Part shown: piece by piece, positions 22,573-31,796 of the stretch
How positions within the stretch are numbered: the stretch's first letter is position 1
How the letters are laid out: each line of letters begins with the position of its first letter
Assembly: GCA_032718475.1 (NCBI GenBank)
Contig: JAUCBJ010004553.1
Location: 1-46,796 of the forward strand
DNA from: Nemertoderma westbladi
Taxonomy: Eukaryota; Xenacoelomorpha; Nemertodermatida; Nemertodermatidae
Direction of reading: 5' to 3'
DNA: 46,796 nt
Program-made: the position numbers and the translations under genes
The notes under the pieces: model-generated
The model's input: the letters and a program-made list of their open reading frames with translations, nothing else
Databases searched by the model: none
Told to the model about the DNA's origin: nothing

Positions 22573-23256
22573 GACTGGTTACAGACGGTGTTGGTGTGCG
22601 TGGAAGGCACAGCGAGTACTGAACTGTACAAATAACTCCAGGTCCACACCTTTCATATAAGTGCAATTAATACATATATGTACGTAATCAATCAGTGCAA
22701 TCTGTAGAGCTAGGAAGAATATAATATACATACTATAGTCAGATATAACCTTTTCCAATTAGCTACTGGGACCGGGGACTAATTGACTGAAACAGGAGGT
22801 TGAAACAATGATAGAACTCACATACATGGTGCACACATGCATAAGGCCCAACAGGAGTGTAGAGAGTGGGAATGAAACAGGGTTGAGTATCAGAGGAGCA
22901 TGGGGATGAGGTGCGAGAGTTTGGGGGCAAAGTGAAGAGTGCGAGATCCAAGTGTGGGGGGCGAGCAGAGGGGAGGATGAGTCCTATGGGTCTAGTGAGG
23001 TGAGGAGATTGGACGATAGAGTCCAGGTTAGAAAAATTGAGTGAGGAGAAAGGGCGATCGTCTAAATAGAGATGCCAGATACCTTGGTACAATTTAGCTT
23101 GCAGATGTACCAAGGGTGGGTAATGAGAACAGACCCAGAGGGGCCAGTCTGGAAAGCTGGCCCCAAGAAAATAATTCCACCCCACAATCCAATACTAGAT
23201 TGGATTCCAGCGGAATTGTAGCACACTATAGGTTGATGCCATCTTCTCGCTGGGAA
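22573..23256. other. Non-coding stretch without recognised features
   Basis: AT-balanced sequence with only short chance ORFs in both directions. I see no TIR, tandem repeat or RNA gene in it. It ends at GATAGCAT, the target duplication of the hAT element. Confidence 0.6.
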
Positions 23257-23264
23257 GATAGCAT
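23257..23264. repeat. Target-site duplication of hAT element, left
   Basis: GATAGCAT, matching 28007-28014 immediately outside the other terminus. Confidence 0.92.
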
Positions 23265-24006
23265 CAGTGCTGGATTAACCTTAAGGCATATAAGGCACGT
23301 GCCTTAGGGCCAGCCGAAAATTCGGGCCATTTTTTCTCAGCCAGCGTGTCATTCCTGTGAAAAAAATAATTTTATCTGAAAAGTCCACATTTTTTCTCAC
23401 TAAAATTTGTAGAAAACAGAGCAAGAATGTGCATCTTTCGACTACTTTCTATCCCTAAATTTGTGGTAGAAATTACAAAATTGTAGCTCAATCGACCGAC
23501 AGGGTGCTGTGTTATTAGTTCGAGACCTGATAGCAGGGAAATAATAAAACATGGGCAGTAAAACTGTTAATGCCACTAGTGTATGGCATTTACCTCGCAG
23601 GCTCGCCCCATATTGTTAATTTACTTCTGCCAGGGAATTATTATGTTATACGGCAAGGGCCATGCAGAATAGCTCTGATTGGCTAATACCCATTTGCATT
23701 CAGCTTACCAGCCCCAGCCTATATATAGTATAGCATTATATCAGTTGGTTAGCCTAACTATTGAAGATTTATTAGTTAATAGCTCACTAGCTGTTAGTAG
23801 ATTTGTGGGTCGGAATATTCACGTCAATTCGTGATATTGCCGATGTCAATTTGTGATATTGATTCGTATTATGTCGATTTATTGTTTGCCTATTAATTAA
23901 TTTGTTATATCAGTTGAATTATTGCGATTTATGTGGGGCGAGCCACGAAGTTGGCGGAGCCTTAGCGAATTGACACTGTTAGGGGGTGGGTCAATTTATG
24001 CAAATA

Positions 24007-24010
24007 GTTG

Positions 24011-24102
<92 letters not shown>

Positions 24103-24108
24103 GTCGTT
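24007..24108 (+). repeat. (GTC)n microsatellite with 30-bp super-period
   Basis: About 34 GTC triplets broken by GTT at 24034, 24064 and 24094, that is every tenth triplet. The regular interruption shows that 30-bp blocks, not single triplets, were amplified. Both strands are open here (poly-Arg or poly-Asp), which is not evidence of a gene. Confidence 0.93.
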
Positions 24109-24230
24109 ACGATTTTGACATGCTAATAACTTTGTCGGATTTAAAGCTGCCAAGTTGAAAATTTGTAGGTATCAATATGAGCAAAAGTTGAGATTTTTGA
24201 GAGACTTTCAGACACCATCAGTGCAATGGT

Positions 24231-25398
24231 CTCCCGCTAGAGGGCCACATGTCTAAACATTAAATGGCCACCCATTTCTTTGCTTTTAATCCGTTCAAGC
24301 TGAAACTTGGGAAGTATGTACTAGACCATTAGCTGTAAATTTCAAAGGAGGCTAATCTGTCTGCAGTTCTCCAGTCTGCCGCTAGAGGGCGAAATGTCCC
24401 GAATGTGAAATTATTCTTCCATTTAGTTGTTTATGATCTGATTACGCTGAAACTTGTCATATATGTACTAGATGACATCCTGAGTCTTTGTGTGGATTGT
24501 AATCGGTCCGAAGTTTTCCAGTCTCCCGCTAGAGGGCCACATGTCTAAACATTAAATGGCCACCCATTTCTTTGCTCTTAATCCGTTTAAGCTGAAACTT
24601 GGGAAGTATGTACTAGACCATTAGCTGTAAATTTCAAAGGAGGCTAATCTGTCTGCAGTTCTCCAGTCTGCCGCTAGAGGGCGAAATGTCCCGAATGTGA
24701 AATTATTCTTCCATTTAGTTGTTTATGATCTGATTACGCTGAAACTTGTCATATATGTACTAGATGACATCCTGAGTCTTTGTGTGGATTGTAATCGGTC
24801 CGAAGTTTTCCAGTCTCCCGCTAGAGGGCCACATGTCTAAACATTAAATGGCCACCCATTTCTTTGCTCTTAATCCGTTTAAGCTGAAACTTGGGAAGTA
24901 TGTACTAGACCATTAGCTGTAAATTTCAAAGGAGGCTAATCTGTCTGCAGTTCTCCAGTCTGCCGCTAGAGGGCGAAATGTCCCGAATGTGAAATTATTC
25001 TTCCATTTAGTTGTTTATGATCTGATTACGCTGAAACTTGTCATATATGTACTAGATGACATCCTGAGTCTTTGCGTGGATTGTAATCGGTCCGATGTTT
25101 TCCAGTCTCCCGCTAGAGGGCCACATGTCTAAACATTAAATGGCCACCCATTTCTTTGCTTTTAATCCGTTTAAGCTGAAACTTGGGAAGTATGTACTAG
25201 ACCATTAGCTGTAAATTTCAAAGGAGGCTAATCTGTCTGCAGTTCTCCAGTCTGCCGCTAGAGGGCGAAATGTCCAGAATGTGAAATTATTCTTCCATTT
25301 AGTTGTTTATGATCTGATTACGCTGAAACTTGTCATATATGTACTAGAAGACATCCTAAGTCTTTGTGTGGACAGTAATCGGTTCGGAGTTTTCGAGT
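24231..25398 (+). repeat. 292-bp dimeric tandem repeat, four copies, CTCF-like motif in each half
   Basis: Four head-to-tail copies begin at 24231, 24523, 24815 and 25107. Each is a dimer of related ~145- and ~147-bp halves sharing CCGCTAGAGGGC, then AAGCTGAAACTTGGG or ACGCTGAAACTTGTC, then TATGTACTAGA. The copies differ at only a few positions. It lies inside the hAT element. CCGCTAGAGGGC agrees with 11 of 12 positions of the CTCF core CCASYAGRKGGC (the third base differs). Starts of the motif here are 24234, 24379, 24526, 24671, 24818, 24963, 25110 and 25255, all on the plus strand. Confidence 0.93.
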
Positions 25399-25760
25399 CT
25401 GCCGCTAGAGGGCGAAATGTAGGAAAGTGATAACCTTCGCGAATTCCTACATCTTAATCTATTTAAGCTGAATTTTGGAATATACAGTACCGGTATGTAC
25501 TAGACCACATGCCTCGTCTTTGTGAGGAAGGTGATCGATCCGTAGTTCTTTAATATGCCGCTAGAGGGCTAAATGTATGAAAGTGAAAACCTTCCAACAT
25601 TTCGTTATTTATGATCCGTCAATCGGAAACTTGGTAGATATGTAATAGACCATAGGCTGTGGCTTTGTAGGGAAACTAATCCTTCCTTCTTCAGTTACCC
25701 AGTCTCCCGCTAGAGGGTTAACGTTTTCCGGGAAAATCTTCTCCTATGTTTTTATAATCC
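25399..25760 (+). repeat. Degenerate monomers continuing the 146-bp array
   Basis: Three further half-units with CCGCTAGAGGGC or one-base variants at 25402, 25558 and 25707, spaced 156 and 149 bp. Divergence from the four clean copies is clear, so these are older monomers at the array edge. Confidence 0.8.
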
Positions 25761-27959
25761 TTTCGAGTTGATACTTAGCATTAACTCATTTCACGTGCTG
25801 CGCGAAGGCCCCACTTCGTGTTATTATTATGTTATCGATAAAGATAAAGAGAATGGATTCAAGTCATTCTGTTGTTGATTAACGTTGGTAGCACAATAAC
25901 ATTGAGGTTGGTGGTCTATAGACTGTACGGTATTGCAACTCATCGCACTGGGGTGTGTGTTACAGTATTGTCATATGACGCCTAATATTAATAGCAAACT
26001 AACATATTTTAATACGTGCACAAAATTAATTCCTGTGACATCGGTATCTCGGATTGTCAGTTTCATAAATCCGACTTCCATAAGTCTCGAATGAATACAG
26101 TTTTCAGTTAGACATAAAGACGTAAGCAGCCCAGACACACAACTTAAAGGAACTATTTATACGGGGTTTCAAATCTGTTTATAGTAACGCCAGTTTTATA
26201 TGCAACAATAAATTATTCTACGAGTACAAGTAACGGTTACTAGCGCCCGTTTCTTGTATATACAGCTGGTCGTAAGTTTAGGCTCATTATTTGCAAAATT
26301 GAATTGTAGCGCTAACAAAAACTTTAAAGTGCTAATTATGAACTTGGCAGAATGGAGAATTTAATTTTATTTATTTGTGGGGAATTATTTGTAGTTATAT
26401 GCTCTTAAACTTTCTAGAATAACCAAATAATGACGTGGTGACTTACTGGAAATACTGTACATAGTAAATGTATGGCGTGGAGATATGGTAGTGCGAAATT
26501 AATTTTTTTTACCTTAAACTAGTTTTATAAATATAGGCCCTAATAGATAAAAAAAGAGGATAAATTAGTTGTAGATAAAATAGTTGTTGATAAAAAAAAA
26601 AACGTGTCAGAAATAATTTCTTGTCACTACTGTAATTTAATTTAAACGAAATTCAGATGTTCTGCCCTCGTTTATTGAATTTTGCATTCGATGGTATTTT
26701 AGGTGCAATTCCTTCAAAACCTAAAACTCTCGGACAGCACAATTGAATTTGGGTAAAATAAAATTTGTGACAAAAAGTGCTATTTCCGAGATTCTCTTAT
26801 CGAAGAACATTACTTTCTTAGCAAGTCCAAATATAGATCAGAAATATTATATCTTTGCACTAAGCCCCACACTTTTGGTTTGTTATATTTCTCAGAAAGT
26901 CCTGTAAAGATAAGTGTAAAGATAAAGAAATCTACCCTAAAGCCAATAAATAACACATTCCCACGATCCGATCAAAATTACTAAATACCTAAAGGGGCCA
27001 GTCAGCCTTAGAGGGGCCAACTATAACTATTATCAATTAATTATTTTTTTACCTCAAAACTGCTCTTTTCAACAACATATTTATATTGCTGATATTTATG
27101 ACTCTCTGTATAAAAAACCTTTTTATCAGTTTGTAAATTTTGACTTTTTCATCACTAAATTCCCAACTACTATTTTGTTTTTTACTCAATTGCCATCAAA
27201 CATATACCAAAATGTTCAGCAGCTTTAGGACTACAATCGTTGGTTTTGTAAAACATGGCATTTGGATCTTCTAGACCCGGTTTTGTAACTCTATACTTTG
27301 TCTATTACAAAATATTTCAATCCCAAAATATAGCCCGGAAATACTAAAACCCCCATTAATTTTCCAAAAGCAACAATTTTGTGCTAAAATTTTCATAGAA
27401 GATAGTCTACATATCTAGCTCCATTTTACCAAAGTCTTGGACCAAGAACTTCAATGCAGGTGGTATTACAGATCCTAAAAATGAGAGCTAATTTACATAT
27501 AAATGCCTCAAAATTTATACAAATTTTGAAAAAAAAACCGAACTGCTCAAAAAGTGCTATATTTTTCGAACAAACGGTTTATGAAGCTATCTATACTCAG
27601 TTTTCATAGTATATATAAGATCACAGATCATTGTGTTAAAGTTTCAGAATAATAGTTTTATAAATAAAACAAACAGCTTTGGGGTAATGGTCCCATTAAT
27701 ACTGTATATTAAAAATTAAAGCTTGAGAAATTCTACCAAAACTTTTATAGCAAAGGTTTTATAGGCATAATATGCCGTTTAGTAATGTTACAATTCAGAA
27801 AACTATTTTTGCAAATTACTTATTATTAAATTACTTATTTGCACGCTGTATCCAACGAAAATACTCTATTTTTCCTTCGCAACATCTTCACAGTTTTTAG
27901 CAGCTTTTTCTTTTGAAAGGGTTTGCGGAAAAATATCAATTTTCGGGCCATTTTTGGAG
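25761..27959. other. AT-rich interior of the hAT element, no genes seen
   Basis: About 2.2 kb of AT-rich sequence, with many runs of A or T and stops in all frames. No transposase remnant, tandem repeat or RNA gene could be identified. Near 26993-27025 the phrase AGGGGCCAGTCAGCCTTAGA has the flavour of the terminal repeat but is not part of it. Confidence 0.6.
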
Positions 27960-28006
27960 ATTACTAAAATGTGCCTTAGGGCCACCAGAGGCTTAATCCG
28001 GCACTG

Positions 28007-28014
28007 GATAGCAT
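28007..28014. repeat. Target-site duplication of hAT element, right
   Basis: GATAGCAT directly after the terminal CACTG, matching 23257-23264. Confidence 0.92.
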
Positions 28015-28265
28015 TGGGTGTAGTGTTAGGGGATCCAATTCGCTGCACCACCCAGTGGAAAATGGGGAAAGTTATGATTTACGAATCATAATTGGATAGG
28101 CGATATTACTAATACAATATCGTCTACCAAGTACAAGCAAGCAAGCAAACAGTCGGCCGAAGCCGGAGGCGACCCGAAGGCTCCTCTTTCGATAGCTGCT
28201 ACCCGAGGGTAGGGGTGGTCGCTACTCTTATCCCAAGTACACCAGGGCAATATACATTGCTGGTT
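28015..28265. other. Intergenic stretch right of the hAT element
   Basis: Unassigned sequence with a short imperfect palindrome (GATTTACGAATCATAATT near 28076) and a GC-rich patch near 28150-28220. Together with 22573-23256 it formed one continuous sequence before the hAT insertion. Confidence 0.5.
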
Positions 28266-28281
28266 AGAGAGAGAGAGAGAT
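28266..28281 (+). repeat. Short (GA)n run
   Basis: GAGAGAGAGAGAGA immediately upstream of the LINE fragment. Confidence 0.8.
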
Positions 28282-28312
28282 GCCAGCGCACAGCTCATTT
28301 CAGGGAAGAATG

Positions 28313-28434
28313 CTGTCGTCAGCATCATTGATGGCATCAACCTGTTGGTTTATTAGCTCCTGTAGATTAACAGAGTACTGCCTGTTCAGGGACCTAGATG
28401 CAGCCTTAACTGCATTCTTGGCCGCTGTAGTCTG
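28313..28434 (-). mobile_element. LINE RT-ORF fragment, minus strand
   Basis: This 122-bp stretch is the reverse complement of bases 935-1056 of LINE copy 1 (N-terminal RT region, residues reading QTTAAKNAVKAASRSLNRQY). I find a single mismatch (GCTGCATC preceded by AAG versus AAA). It is far more similar than the neighbouring plus-strand LINE fragment, so it is probably a separate and younger event. Confidence 0.9.
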
Positions 28435-28548
28435 TAGTCTGGCGCCAATGACACCCAATGACACCCTAGGTGTGACATTCCTAAGTGATGAGTCATGAGT
28501 TGGGTCCAAGTGTCACCGAGCCGGCCATACTACTAGCATTCGCTCTAA

Positions 28549-28708
28549 GCATGGTGTGCTTGAGTATGTGGACGACTTCTGTAATTTGGGATCATCCGAT
28601 CATGGATCCGAAAGTAATGACCGAAAGTTAGGGAAGGCGAGGGCACCATTGAAAGCGCTGTCCAGGATTTGAAAATCACATAGAATACAAACTTAAGGTT
28701 CGATTTAG
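28549..28708 (+). mobile_element. Diverged LINE RT 3' fragment, plus strand
   Basis: Homologous to LINE bases about 2216-2381 (GTGGACGACTTCTGT, TGGGATCAT, TCCAGGATTTG, AAACTTAAGGT) but with many substitutions and small indels. It is opposite in orientation to the fragment at 28313-28434. The 894-bp inverted-repeat element is inserted at its right end. Confidence 0.75.
28701..28708. repeat. Target-site duplication of MITE-like element, left
   Basis: CGATTTAG, matching 29603-29610; it lies in the diverged LINE fragment, showing nested insertion. Confidence 0.88.
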
Positions 28709-29602
28709 GGTACTAGTGTGTTATAGGTACACCCCCCCCCCCCTCAAATTTTTTTTACTAGCTAGTTTTTGCTATTTATTTTTATGAAATTTTCTAGAAC
28801 ATGAGATACATTTGATAAAAAATAATAAAATGTTCTAGAACAAATATTTTTTGTTCTAGAACAAATATTTTTTGTTCTAGAACAAATTTTAAAAAAGCTT
28901 ACAAATTTTATTTTTTGTTAGTTATGTTTTATTTGATGTCAAGGAAAGTGAATTTTCTAGAATAATCGAAATTCTATAGCTAAGATTTGACTTTCGCCCA
29001 ACAACTAGCTGAGTTTCGTTGGAAAGCTTCTACACAAAGAATTCCCATTTTCTGCTCTGTTGGATTTGATCAGAAGATATTACCCGCTGTCTGCTAAATA
29101 ATAAATATTATACAGTATAGGCCTAAGTATTCTAAGCATAGGCCTATCATTAATTTCTGTATATACAGTAATGCCTTCAATACAGTGAATTTTGTTAATT
29201 TTAATTAGCTATTTAAAAAATACTAGCTAACCCCCCCCCCCCCCCCCCAAACCCATATTGCCAGCAACGATTAAAAATTATATGAAACAAATTCTAAATA
29301 AAATTAAAAAAAAATTTATATTTTTGAACTGTTCTAGAACAAAAACTATTTGTTCTAGAACTTTTTTTTTCTAGTTCTGAATAGCTAACATGTTCTAGAA
29401 CATTATTAAAAAATAAAAATAGTACATTAATTTTTTTAATTTTTTTTAAAATTGTTCTAGAACAAAAACTATTTTTTCTAGAACATATATATATATATTT
29501 TTGAATGGCTAACATGTTCTAGAACATTTTCATAAAAAGAAAAAGCAAAAACTAGCGAGTAAAAAAATTTGAGGGGGGGTGTACCTATAACACACTAGTG
29601 CC
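28709..29602. mobile_element. 894-bp inverted-repeat DNA transposon (MITE-like) with TTCTAGAA palindromes
   Basis: Terminal inverted repeats of about 90 bp: the left end starts GGTACTAGTGTGTTATAGG and the right end, reversed, GGCACTAGTGTGTTATAGG. Both are followed by ACACCCCC, a T-rich run, CTAGTTTTTGC and TTCTAGAACATG. The 8-bp duplication CGATTTAG flanks it exactly (28701-28708 and 29603-29610). No transposase is present. The interior carries the 12-bp palindrome TGTTCTAGAACA at 28831, 28852, 28873, 29330, 29391, 29453 and 29515, plus near-copies, and a C homopolymer near 29231-29248. The 8-bp duplication fits hAT, P or Merlin; the GG termini do not settle which. Confidence 0.88.
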
Positions 29603-29610
29603 CGATTTAG
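29603..29610. repeat. Target-site duplication of MITE-like element, right
   Basis: CGATTTAG directly outside the right terminal repeat, matching 28701-28708. Confidence 0.88.
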
Positions 29611-30001
29611 TACAATCCACAGATCTCTAAGAATACGCCCCTGGTTGAAATTTCGTGGTGCTTTGCTAAAAATCTTACAAGTAATATGTGATTAATACAG
29701 TAATATACTACTGGACTGGTATCTCCATTCTTGCAGATAGTAAGGGAAATTGACCGCAAGTGCTGGATATTGTGATCTTAAGCGCAAATTGACCGCAAGG
29801 GAAATAATTTCTCGTTTATTCTTTTGGGTAGAAAATACCTCCACTGCAACCTGCTCCTTTCCTTTGCTTTCAATCCGGCTAAACAGCATTTTTCGTGCTT
29901 GCAGCCAACTTGCGTAGGCCCCCTAAATGAATGAAGGCTGTACCGGTAAGTGGCTAATGGCCATATCCTAAATAGGCTACTGTAATAAGGTGCAAACTCA
30001 C
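29611..30001 (-). other. Putative intron or downstream part of the ZYG11-like gene
   Basis: On the minus strand the ZYG11-like exon ends at 30002 with donor GTGAGT (plus 29996-30001), so this stretch would begin an intron. An open frame at 29692-29889 (minus) has a mildly coding-like appearance (KGKEQVAVEVFSTQ), and a possible acceptor CATTCATTTAG lies near 29918. I could not match its translation to the expected continuation, so no second exon is called. A 10-bp word, ATTGACCGCA, occurs twice (near 29748 and 29786). Confidence 0.35.
29996..30001 (-). promoter_or_regulatory. Splice donor of ZYG11-like exon
   Basis: The minus strand reads GTGAGT directly after the exon's last G. The LRR frame hits a stop two bases into this sequence, which supports real splicing rather than a continuing ORF. 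Confidence 0.6.
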
Positions 30002-30675
30002 CGTAAATTTGTCAATTCTTGTAAAACCTCAAAACCCTCGGATGATAAAACAAAGTCACAGTTGTGTAGAATTAACTCGCGTAATGTATCTTTACGAGAA
30101 ATTACAAAATTTATATCGGAAACGTCCGAAATCTTCGATAAATCAAGCACCGTGAGATGCGTTGCATTGTTTACCATTAATGATATATGGGAAAACGGGA
30201 CAGTTACTTGACTGACATTCAAATACCGAAGATTATTGAATCCGTCGACTAGATATAGAGGACAATTATTAAACACCCCAATGGCTCCCTCCAAATTTAA
30301 CGATAACAAAGACTCTCTCATAGAATATAAATATTTCCAAATTTCACCTGTTAGGTTTATGCAATTCGAAAAGTTAACCCTTTCGAGTTTCTGAAATATT
30401 AATAATGCGATACCTGGGTCTTCTATCGACGTGTTACTTAGATTCACGGACTTTAATTGAGTGACTCCCGGGTTGTAAAATAACGTAAAGTCCACCGGTT
30501 TCCGACCATTCGCGGACCATTCGTTTACCAACAGATCGCTGAATACCCGCGGAAGATAAATACCATTCCTCTCCGAACGAAGTATATTTAACGACCTTGG
30601 ATCCTTTATACACTGTCGTATGCACATGTGAAAGAGAGAGCTAACTTCTGTGCTTCCTAAGGTAAACATTTCCAT
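30002..30675 (-). CDS. ZYG11-like leucine-rich repeat protein, first coding exon (partial)
   Basis: ZYG11 proteins are substrate receptors of CUL2-based ubiquitin ligases, with leucine-rich repeats followed by armadillo-like repeats. Here the visible protein starts MEMFTLGSTEVSSLFHMC, the helical opening seen in that family, followed by LRRs: LKSVNLSNTSIEDPGIALL, LERVNFSNCINLTGEIW, LLSLNLEGAIGVF, LRYLNVSQVTV and LTVLDLSKISDVSDINFV. The last part (LDLSK...DTLREL) closely resembles the ZYG11 LRR end. The exon stops at 30002 with a textbook donor (G|GTGAGT, phase 2). I chose the Met at 30675 because the family resemblance starts there; the frame is open up to 30819. The armadillo part is not found in the window, so this is either the first exon of a real gene with distant exons or a gene fragment marooned among transposons. 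Confidence 0.6.
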
Positions 30676-30830
30676 GTTCTGATAGTGTACCGGTATTTCA
30701 CGTTGTATTACCAGTACTTCGATATTCATGAATAAAATATAATCTTGCAGCAGAAAGCGACAATAAATACTGCAATATGAATTGAATAAACAGTTTAAGA
30801 ATCCAGTAGATATCTCCACAGGATAAAATC

Positions 30831-31010
30831 GGCACTACTATGTTTTGGACACACCCCCTCCAAAATTTGTTATACTAGCTATAGTTTTTGTTACTTTTTT
30901 TAAATGTTCTAGAACATATTATAAATTAATTTAATATAAAAATTGTGTTCTAGAACAAATATGTTTTTGTTCTAGAACAAAAAAACTAGCTAATTCGTTG
31001 ATTTTGTTAA
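30831..31010. mobile_element. Truncated relative of the 894-bp MITE-like element
   Basis: Starts GGCACTACTATGTTTTGGAC and follows the same order as the left end at 28709: ACACCCCC, CCAAAATTTG, ACTAGCTA, GTTTTTG, then TTCTAGAACA palindromes (near 30905, 30951, 30969). No matching right terminus was found, so it is truncated or interrupted. It begins about 155 bp upstream of the ZYG11-like start codon, a position where it could act on or disrupt that gene's promoter. Confidence 0.7.
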
Positions 31011-31218
31011 TTTTGTTAGTTTTTATTTTTAATTTTTTTAATTTAATTTTTAAGTACCAAAATTTGTAGTTGTTAGTAATTGCTTTTAACACTAATCAAA
31101 TAAACGAAACGAATTATACAAACACAAACATGTACAGAAACTACATATTAAATTTAACAAATTACATATATACATTTTTAATACATTTTTACATTTTGAA
31201 TAATTAATTACACCATGA
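31011..31218. other. AT-rich stretch, nothing recognised
   Basis: Very AT-rich with TTTTAATTT-type runs. It probably contains the lost right part of the truncated MITE-like element, but no terminal repeat can be read. Confidence 0.4.
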
Positions 31219-31443
31219 CCCGTAATATAGTGTCATTTTCTGATGACACGGACCCCCCCCCCCCCCCAGATTTTTCTACAAATCTTTACCATATTTCTTG
31301 AAATTTGAAACACAACTAGTTCCACTACCGTCGATGACCCCATGGAGCCGGAATTTTCGATTTTGCCTTTAATTTTTTTTATAAGCGTTTTAAATAAGTG
31401 TCTTTCGCGAAATCGCACCCTCCGAATGACACTATATTACGGG
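31219..31443. repeat. 225-bp foldback with 19-bp inverted ends
   Basis: CCCGTAATATAGTGTCATT at 31219-31237 and its exact reverse complement at 31425-31443. A C homopolymer (about 31252-31267) lies just inside the left arm. No convincing target duplication flanks the arms. The right arm lies within a minus-strand ORF (31379-31636), so the left arm may be a captured inverted copy of that coding piece instead of a true transposon end. Confidence 0.6.
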
Positions 31444-31636
31444 ACATCGGTACTACTGTAGCTATTACAATGTCTACGTTCTGGAACAAGTCCAATTCGC
31501 TTGTGTTTCCTTCGCGAAATTTATCCATTAAACATATGCGAACTGACGTTTTAGAATCCAGCTGGGCTACCTTCCATTTATGCCACATGTTTTTATGGTA
31601 GTAGTCTTTGGGACTTTTACTCTCCACAATGTACAC
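31379..31636 (-). CDS. Unrecognised coding-like ORF, partial
   Basis: An 85-codon minus-strand frame with plausible protein composition (WHKWKVAQLDSKTSVRICL, then DLFQNVDIVIATVVPMSRNI and VSFGGCDFAKDTYLKRL). The alternation of hydrophobic strands is faintly like an OB-fold (as in RPA-like proteins), but this is only an impression. The frame continues in another phase to 31233 with KKIKGKIENSG, suggesting a frameshift near 31385. It may be an exon or a fragment of a mobile-element protein. I do not assign a function. Confidence 0.35.
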   Translation of the reverse strand: MYIVESKSPKDYYHKNMWHKWKVAQLDSKTSVRICLMDKFREGNTSELDLFQNVDIVIATVVPMSRNIVSFGGCDFAKDTYLKRL

Positions 31637-31796
31637 GTGTTTATAGTGCTTGGAATATCAATGATAGGATTATTTTTGGCTTCCACCGTCAACTTTGCAA
31701 CAACTCGGATAGAAAGAAGGAATGAATGGTACAGGGAAAACTGTTAATATTACCATCTCTCTGGTACGAGAAAAGCATTTCCTAAAGGAAATGCAA
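31444..31796. other. Stretch with a 20-bp palindrome next to a TIR element
   Basis: Outside the ORF at its left part, it holds GCATTTCCTAAAGGAAATGC (about 31775-31794), two 8-bp arms around TAAA, directly beside the inverted-repeat element that starts at 31797. Confidence 0.5.

Larger units (their letters stand above)
23265..28006. mobile_element. Non-autonomous hAT-type DNA transposon, 4742 bp
   Basis: The left end begins CAGTGCTGGATTAACC and the right end, read on the minus strand, begins CAGTGCCGGATTAAGC. Both inner flanks carry GGCCCTAAGGCAC-like and GGCCCGAAAATT-like segments in inverted order. The 8-bp duplication GATAGCAT flanks it exactly (23257-23264 and 28007-28014). CAGTG termini plus 8-bp duplications are hallmarks of the hAT superfamily. 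No transposase ORF or BED-finger/hATC motif is visible, so it would need a transposase supplied elsewhere. Its interior holds a GTC microsatellite, a ~292-bp tandem array and about 2.2 kb of AT-rich sequence without coding signs. Confidence 0.9.

Noticed and set aside
23922-24158. Poly-Arg (plus) and poly-Asp (minus) proteins
   Set aside because: They are both translations of the GTC microsatellite inside the hAT element.
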